A stretch of 64,000 nt of DNA from Halarcobacter ebronensis (GTDB lineage Bacteria; Campylobacterota; Campylobacteria; Campylobacterales; Arcobacteraceae), in the NCBI RefSeq assembly GCF_013201825.1, contig NZ_CP053836.1, positions 744,001 through 808,000 of the forward strand. The letters are read 5' to 3'. Made by a program: the position numbers and the translations under genes. A model generated the notes under the pieces. The model ran no database searches. It was not told the origin of the DNA and saw nothing but the letters and a program-made list of their open reading frames with translations. This document shows, piece by piece, positions 58,894-64,000 of this stretch (position 1 is the stretch's first letter; each line of letters starts with the position of its first letter).

Positions 58894-61362
58894 ATGGCAA
58901 ACAAATTTCTCCAACAAGTCTTGTCTTCGCATTTTATTAAATTTTCTCTAATCCCAATTTTGGTTGTGGAAGTTGCATTATTGATTCTATATTTTTCAAT
59001 TAATGCTTTTATCTCATCAAAAAATACAGACTTACTTTTAAGTGAAGCACAATCACATGCAAAAGAGATTCTTCAAAATGAAGCTGAAATGATTGAAGAT
59101 AAGTTAAACGAAGTCTCTATGTTGGCAAAACTTCTACAAAATGAACATGAAACACTATTTAAAAATTCAAATAATTTTTCTCTTCCAAATGGTGAACCAA
59201 CTTTTGAAGTTGCACCCAATGGAGTATTTTATAAAACAAACAAAGTTGGATCAAGTCTATATTATTCTTCACAAACTAAAATGGATGAAAAGGCAAAAGA
59301 CAAAGCCAGATTTACAGAGAGTATGGATACAACTTTTAAAAGTGTGACCCAGATAAACCCGATAATTGTTGCTGTTTATTTTAATAGTTGGGACAATATG
59401 AATAGACTCTACCCTTTTATTGATGAAGTTTATGAGCAGTATGGAAACCATATCCAAATGGAAGATTATAACTTTTACTATTTGGCTGATTTAAAACACA
59501 ATCCTGAAAAAAAACCTGTGTGGACAGGTGCATATCTGGATCCAGCTGGAAATGGTTGGATGCTTTCATGTATTGTTCCAATATATAATAAAGAGTTTTT
59601 GGAAGGTGTTACAGGTCTTGATATAACAATAGATAGTTTTATAAAAAATATTTTAAATACAAAATTAGCATACAATGCAAATCTTTTTATGGTAAGTGAC
59701 GATGGTATGATAATAGCAATGCCAGAAAAGATTGAAGCTTTACTTGGTTTAAAAGAGTTAAAAGAGCACCTTTATACAGATAAAATATTAAAAACAATTG
59801 AAAAACCAGAAGAGTTTAATATTCTTAAAAACAGTTCTCCTTTTGCGGAACATTTCAAAAAACTTATGAGAGAAAATATCTCTTCATCCTCTTTAGATAT
59901 TGCAAATGCTGAGTATTTGACACTACAACAAACGGTAAAATCTACAAACTGGAAGTTAATGGTTTTAATAGATAAAAAAGAGATTTTTAGTTCAATTGAA
60001 TATTTAAGAAATCTATCAAATCAGATTGGATATTTGGCAATTGGCTTCTTGCTTCTTTTTTATATTGTATTTTTCTATATGCTTTTAAAAAGAATCAATA
60101 AGTTTTCACATGTTATTACTGAACCTTTAATCAAACTCTCTAATCAAACTTCAGAGATTAAATCTACAGATTCAAAAATAGAATTTATCAAGACAGATAT
60201 TAAAGAGATTTCCCAACTAAACCACAACTTTATTAGTATGATGAATGAACTAAATGAGAGTACTCAAAAACTTTATGAAGCAAAAGTTGAAGCAGAAGAA
60301 TTATCAAAAGCAAAAGATGATTTTTTGGCAAATATGAGCCATGAGTTAAAAACTCCTTTAAACTCAATAAACGTTATTAGCGAACTAATGAAAAATAATA
60401 GCACTAAAAATTTAGATGAAAAACAGATAAAGAGTTTGGAAATTATAAACAAATGTGGTAAAGATTTATTATTTTTAATAAATGATGTTTTAGATTTATC
60501 AAAACTTGAAGCAGGACAGATAGAGCTTGATAACTCTAAGATAAATTTAAAAGAGCTAATGGGAAATATCTATGATATGTTTAGTACTCAAACAGAAGAG
60601 AAAAATATAGATTTTACTTATCATATAGATGAGAGTTTAGATTTTATATATAGTGATGAGACTAGAATTAAACAAATTATAAAAAATCTTCTCTCAAATG
60701 CCTTGAAATTTACTCCTAAAGGTAAAAAGATTTCTTTTGATATAAAAGATGATAATAAAAATATAAAAATAGTAGTTAAAGATGAAGGTATAGGAATAGC
60801 TTCTGATAAGTTAGAACATATTTTTGATAGATTTAAACAAGCAGATTCAAGTACAACAAGGAAATATGGTGGTACAGGTTTAGGTCTTGCTATTTGTAAA
60901 GATCTTATAAAACTTTTAAATGGTGAAATTAGTGTAAAAAGTGAGGTTGACAAAGGAAGTACCTTTGAAGCTGTAATTCCTAAAAATAGTGAAGAAAATA
61001 GTGAAGAAAATAGTTTAATAAAGAGTAATGAAAAAAATACTCAATCAAAAAAAGAGAAAATAATTCTTTATAATAGTGATCCAATAGGTTTTTTAAATAT
61101 TGCCCAAGAGATTAAAAAATATTTTGATTTTAAATTGACTTCAAATCTAAATGAGATAGTAACAGAGTATAAAAATAGTAAAGTTAAAGCTAAAGTTATT
61201 ATTGATGAAGAGAAATTAAGTGATGCACAGATATCTTTTGTTAATGAAAATATCCAAAAAGATGATTTGATTGTATTATGTGAAAACAGTGATGAAAATG
61301 GGGCTTTTGACAAAGTATATAAAAGAATTAAAAAACCTCTAAAAATTGAAGATTTATTGTAA
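58894..61362 (+). CDS. Sensor histidine kinase with CACHE-type sensor and degenerate receiver, upstream of potABC
   Basis: 822 residues. Membrane helix (~16-37), a ~330-residue extracytoplasmic domain of the dCACHE/PDC type (WTGAYLDPAGNGWMLS and GVTGLDITID are typical), a second helix near 380-400, HisKA with His483 (MSHELKTPLNS) and an ATPase domain (DEGIGIASD, GTGLGLAI). The last ~110 residues look like a receiver fold, but no phosphorylatable aspartate motif is evident. A 66-bp gap separates it from potA. A role in sensing polyamines or amino acids for the transporter is plausible but unproven. Confidence 0.9.
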   Translation: MANKFLQQVLSSHFIKFSLIPILVVEVALLILYFSINAFISSKNTDLLLSEAQSHAKEILQNEAEMIEDKLNEVSMLAKLLQNEHETLFKNSNNFSLPNGEPTFEVAPNGVFYKTNKVGSSLYYSSQTKMDEKAKDKARFTESMDTTFKSVTQINPIIVAVYFNSWDNMNRLYPFIDEVYEQYGNHIQMEDYNFYYLADLKHNPEKKPVWTGAYLDPAGNGWMLSCIVPIYNKEFLEGVTGLDITIDSFIKNILNTKLAYNANLFMVSDDGMIIAMPEKIEALLGLKELKEHLYTDKILKTIEKPEEFNILKNSSPFAEHFKKLMRENISSSSLDIANAEYLTLQQTVKSTNWKLMVLIDKKEIFSSIEYLRNLSNQIGYLAIGFLLLFYIVFFYMLLKRINKFSHVITEPLIKLSNQTSEIKSTDSKIEFIKTDIKEISQLNHNFISMMNELNESTQKLYEAKVEAEELSKAKDDFLANMSHELKTPLNSINVISELMKNNSTKNLDEKQIKSLEIINKCGKDLLFLINDVLDLSKLEAGQIELDNSKINLKELMGNIYDMFSTQTEEKNIDFTYHIDESLDFIYSDETRIKQIIKNLLSNALKFTPKGKKISFDIKDDNKNIKIVVKDEGIGIASDKLEHIFDRFKQADSSTTRKYGGTGLGLAICKDLIKLLNGEISVKSEVDKGSTFEAVIPKNSEENSEENSLIKSNEKNTQSKKEKIILYNSDPIGFLNIAQEIKKYFDFKLTSNLNEIVTEYKNSKVKAKVIIDEEKLSDAQISFVNENIQKDDLIVLCENSDENGAFDKVYKRIKKPLKIEDLL

Positions 61363-61427
61363 TCATAAAAAGATAAAATTAATTGTAGATGTGATAATCT
61401 TTCGAGATTTTATTTTTAGGATGTAAG

Positions 61428-62516
61428 ATGGCAAAAGAGTTATTTATACTAAAAGATTTGTGTAAAGATTACGATAATAACACAATATTAAAGAGTATAA
61501 ATTTAGATATTTATGAAGGAGAATTTCTTACACTTTTAGGTCCAAGTGGTTGTGGAAAAACTACTATTTTAAGACTTTTAGCTGGTTTTGAAGAGCCAAG
61601 CAGTGGAGAGATTATTTTAAATGGAAAAAATATAAACTCCCTTCCTCCTGAACAAAGAGCCATAAATACAGTATTTCAAAGTTATGCACTTTTCCCTCAT
61701 ATGAGTGTTTTTGATAATGTTGCTTTTGGATTAAAGATGAAAAAAATTCCAAAAGAGCAGATAAAAAAAGAGGTTGAGACAGCTCTATTGATGGTAAAAC
61801 TCTCAAAATTTATGAATAAAAAACCCCATGAATTAAGTGGAGGACAACAACAAAGGGTAGCAATTGCAAGAGCTGTTGTAAATAAACCTTTGATTTTACT
61901 TCTTGATGAGTCTTTAAGTGCTTTAGATTATAAGCTTAGAAAAGCGATGCAAATTGAACTTAAAATGCTTCAAAGACAGCTTGGTATCACCTTTTTATTT
62001 GTTACCCATGACCAAGAAGAAGCATTATCAATGTCTGATAGAATTGTTGTTATGAATAAAGGTAAAATTGAACAAATAGGGACACCAAAAGAGATATATG
62101 AGGAGCCAAAAAATCTCTTTGTTGCACAATTTATTGGACAAGCAAATTGTTTTGAATCAAAAGTTTTGCAAGAGAGTGATAACAGTGTTTCTTTGGCTTA
62201 TGGTGATAAAACTTTTAGCCTTAAATCAAAAAAATCATTTAAAACAGAATATTGCACTATTTTAATAAGACCAGAAGATTTTAGAGTTGAAAAAAATCTT
62301 GAAGATGTAAAGAGTAATAACTTTTTTATAGGAGAGTTAGAGAATATTATCTACAAAGGAACTACTATTGATCTTTTAGTTAAATTAGAAGATGGTAAAG
62401 AGGTTATTGCAAGTGAGTTTTACAACGAGGATAGTGATGCTTTAGGTTATGAAGTTGGAATTAAACTATTCTTGTATTGGGTAGAGGGTTGGGAGGTTTT
62501 ATTGCCTCATGAATAG
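61428..62516 (+). CDS. potA: Spermidine/putrescine ABC transporter ATP-binding protein
   Basis: 362 residues. The ATPase domain has Walker A GPSGCGKTT (~38-46), a Q-loop at VFQSYALFPH, signature LSGGQQQRVAIARA and Walker B LLLDESLSALD (Ser in place of the usual Pro after DE). The C-terminal ~120 residues are the TOBE domain of the PotA/MalK group. It powers polyamine uptake through PotB and PotC. It overlaps potB by eight bases. Confidence 0.93.
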   Translation: MAKELFILKDLCKDYDNNTILKSINLDIYEGEFLTLLGPSGCGKTTILRLLAGFEEPSSGEIILNGKNINSLPPEQRAINTVFQSYALFPHMSVFDNVAFGLKMKKIPKEQIKKEVETALLMVKLSKFMNKKPHELSGGQQQRVAIARAVVNKPLILLLDESLSALDYKLRKAMQIELKMLQRQLGITFLFVTHDQEEALSMSDRIVVMNKGKIEQIGTPKEIYEEPKNLFVAQFIGQANCFESKVLQESDNSVSLAYGDKTFSLKSKKSFKTEYCTILIRPEDFRVEKNLEDVKSNNFFIGELENIIYKGTTIDLLVKLEDGKEVIASEFYNEDSDALGYEVGIKLFLYWVEGWEVLLPHE

Positions 62517-63363
62517 ACTCTCATTGTTTGCTAAACTCTCAATCTCTTTGGTTGTTTTTTGGTTAATACTTTTTGCACTTTTCCCTAATCTTCTTGTAAT
62601 AGGAATTAGTTTTTTAACAAAAAGCGAAAGTGATTTTTTTACCTTTGCTTTTTCAACTGAGAGTTATACAAAACTTTTAAATCCAGTCTATTTGTCTGTA
62701 TTTTTAGACTCTTTATATTTGGCTTTTATTACAACAGTTATGACTTTGATTTTAGCTTATCCTTTTGCATATATAATAGCAACTGTTCCAAAAAAGTATA
62801 AGTTTTTACTACTACTTCTTGTAATAATTCCTTTTTGGACAAGTTCATTAGTTAGAACCTATGCTTTAATTGCAATACTAAAAACAAAAGGTCTTTTAAA
62901 CGCTTTTTTACTTAGCCTTGGACTTATAAATGAACCCTTACAGATAATGTACACAGAAGTTGCAGTTTTTATTGGTATGGTATATACTCTTTTACCTTTT
63001 ATGATACTTCCACTTTATGTTTCAATAGAAAAAATAGATTTTAAACTTGTAGAAGCAGCAAAAGATTTGGGAGCTTCAAAACTAAATATTTTTAAAACAA
63101 TTATTATTCCTCTTTCACTTCCTGGAATTATAGCAGGAAGTACTTTGGTCTTTTTACCAGCACTTGGAATGTTCTTTATTCCTGATATTTTAGGTGGTGC
63201 AAAAGAGCTTATAGTTGGAAGTTTTATCAGAAATCAATTTTTACTATTTAGGGATTGGCCGTTTGGTTCAGCAGCATCAGTTATTTTGCTTATTATTATG
63301 TTTATAATGTTGGCATTTTTAGCAAAATCACAAAAAATAGAGTCTTCAAGGGATAAAGCATGA
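62509..63363 (+). CDS. potB: Spermidine/putrescine ABC transporter permease
   Basis: A 284-residue inner-membrane permease with six predicted helices and the EAA coupling loop (EAAKDLGASKLNIFKTIIIPLSLPG-type, near residue 185) that docks to PotA. Length and the FFIPDILGGA segment fit PotB. It overlaps potA and potC (ATGA), so all are one operon. Confidence 0.92.
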   Translation: MNRLSLFAKLSISLVVFWLILFALFPNLLVIGISFLTKSESDFFTFAFSTESYTKLLNPVYLSVFLDSLYLAFITTVMTLILAYPFAYIIATVPKKYKFLLLLLVIIPFWTSSLVRTYALIAILKTKGLLNAFLLSLGLINEPLQIMYTEVAVFIGMVYTLLPFMILPLYVSIEKIDFKLVEAAKDLGASKLNIFKTIIIPLSLPGIIAGSTLVFLPALGMFFIPDILGGAKELIVGSFIRNQFLLFRDWPFGSAASVILLIIMFIMLAFLAKSQKIESSRDKA

Positions 63364-64000
63364 GAAAATTTTATGCAAGTTTTATCTATACTCTTTTATA
63401 TTTGCCAATAGCAGTACTTATTGTTTACTCTTTTAATGCTTCAAAATATACAATAGGATGGAAAGGTTTCTCATTTATGTGGTATGAGAAATTATTGGAA
63501 CACGGCTCTTTACTTGATGCTGCTTGGCACTCAGTTAGTGTAGCTTTTTCATCGGCTGTTTTAGCAACAACTTTGGGAACTTTGGGAGCTTTGGCTCTTT
63601 TTAGATATGACTTTTTTGGGAAAAAGATTTTTAATACTTTAGTTTACGTTCTTATAATGTCCCCTGAGATTGTAATGGGTATCTCTTTACTTATGCTTTT
63701 TGTTTTTATTTCTCTTCCTTTGGGATTTACTACTTTGCTTATTGCTCATATTACTTTTTGTATGCCTTTTGTAATTGTTACAGTTTTAGCAAGATTAAAT
63801 GGTTTTGACAAAAATATAATAGAGGCTGCCAAAGATTTGGGAGCTAGTGAATTTAAAACTTTTGTTAATATTATTTTGCCAAATATTATTCCTGCTATTG
63901 TTGCGGGATTTTTGCTTAGTTTAACTCTATCATTTGATGATGTGATTATAAGCTTTTTTGTAACAGGTCCTGATTATGAAATTTTACCTTTGAAAATATA
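63360..64000 (+). CDS. potC: Spermidine/putrescine ABC transporter permease, 3' end cut by window
   Basis: The frame starts at the ATG that overlaps the potB stop and stays open to the window end (213 codons). It begins MRKFYASFIYTLLYLPIAVL, has several membrane helices and the EAAKDLGASEF coupling loop, and FDDVIISFFVTGP near the cut end matches PotC. PotD, the binding protein, would be expected beyond the edge. Confidence 0.92.
   Translation, partial: MRKFYASFIYTLLYLPIAVLIVYSFNASKYTIGWKGFSFMWYEKLLEHGSLLDAAWHSVSVAFSSAVLATTLGTLGALALFRYDFFGKKIFNTLVYVLIMSPEIVMGISLLMLFVFISLPLGFTTLLIAHITFCMPFVIVTVLARLNGFDKNIIEAAKDLGASEFKTFVNIILPNIIPAIVAGFLLSLTLSFDDVIISFFVTGPDYEILPLKI

Noticed and set aside
58740-58940. 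66-codon frame upstream of the sensor kinase
   Set aside because: No Shine-Dalgarno, runs into the kinase gene in another frame, and lies in low-complexity AT-rich sequence.
60985-61008. Tandem 12-base repeat in the sensor kinase gene (two AATAGTGAAGAA units)
   Set aside because: Only two in-frame copies in an acidic linker; ordinary low-complexity variation.
1-64000. tRNA, rRNA, CRISPR arrays, insertion sequences, prophage or toxin-antitoxin pairs
   Set aside because: None was recognised on either strand; no repeat-spacer pattern, transposase motif or cloverleaf was noticed by eye. A covariance-model scan would be needed to exclude small RNA genes fully.

Overview
The window is AT-rich, densely coded DNA from a member of the Campylobacterota, most like the Arcobacter group. 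Supporting this are the valS/helicase pairing, the proC-pseudopilin block beside bamD and lon (which I recall as similar to the Campylobacter jejuni order), kinases with HQWRQPL-type H boxes, many c-di-GMP and CACHE-type sensor proteins, and short AT-rich spacers. No rRNA, tRNA, CRISPR array, insertion sequence or prophage was seen, and no gene-free stretch exceeds 300 bases. The window cuts a chemoreceptor gene at its left edge and potC at its right edge.

Layout. 1-9 kb: end of a zinc-binding chemoreceptor, a candidate small RNA, a UvrD-family helicase, valS, a lipoprotein, glyA and an Ada-like AraC/alkyltransferase fusion. 9-19 kb: an RND permease without partner genes, a diguanylate cyclase, the LapD/LapG biofilm switch and a YajR-like MFS transporter. 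19-25.7 kb: rdgB, then proC with three small pseudopilin-like genes on the minus strand, then bamD, lon, a membrane protein, a rhomboid protease and a tiny zinc-ribbon gene that lacks a normal start codon. 25.8-34.3 kb: a haem-motif hybrid kinase, a Y-family polymerase with a striking palindrome over its promoter, two small genes, a PAS kinase and an MscS channel. 34.4-37.4 kb: an operon behind a perfect 19-bp Fur-like box that ends in flavodoxin, followed by a porin. 37.4-47.6 kb (minus strand): an iron-linked block of imelysin, DUF1111 di-haem protein, second imelysin, fatty-acid-hydroxylase-family protein and di-haem peroxidase, then a TonB-receptor / periplasmic protein / GGDEF-EAL trio joined by overlapping codons. 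47.8-58.7 kb: a 54-aa gene behind another Fur-like box, a nine-gene cluster that resembles a ferrosome (fez) iron-storage organelle locus, and feoAB with accessory genes. 58.9-64 kb: a CACHE sensor kinase directly upstream of potABC.

How it fits together. About 24 kb (34.4-58.7 kb) reads as an iron island. Fur-type boxes stand before the flavodoxin operon, between the imelysin operon and the organelle-like cluster, and beside feoAB. The genes would cover iron sensing at the outer membrane, periplasmic iron or haem handling, Fe(II) import by FeoAB, iron-sparing by flavodoxin, and intracellular storage in a membrane compartment. The organelle-like cluster has two P-type ATPases whose N-termini, like a small stand-alone protein between them, carry an Arg-x-Arg motif where a CxxC metal site would be expected. 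It also has a ferritin-like protein with a glycine-rich C-terminal membrane anchor and four small glycine-rich membrane proteins. This cluster is the strongest candidate for a little-described system. Assignment to ferrosomes is inference from gene content and motifs; no search was run.
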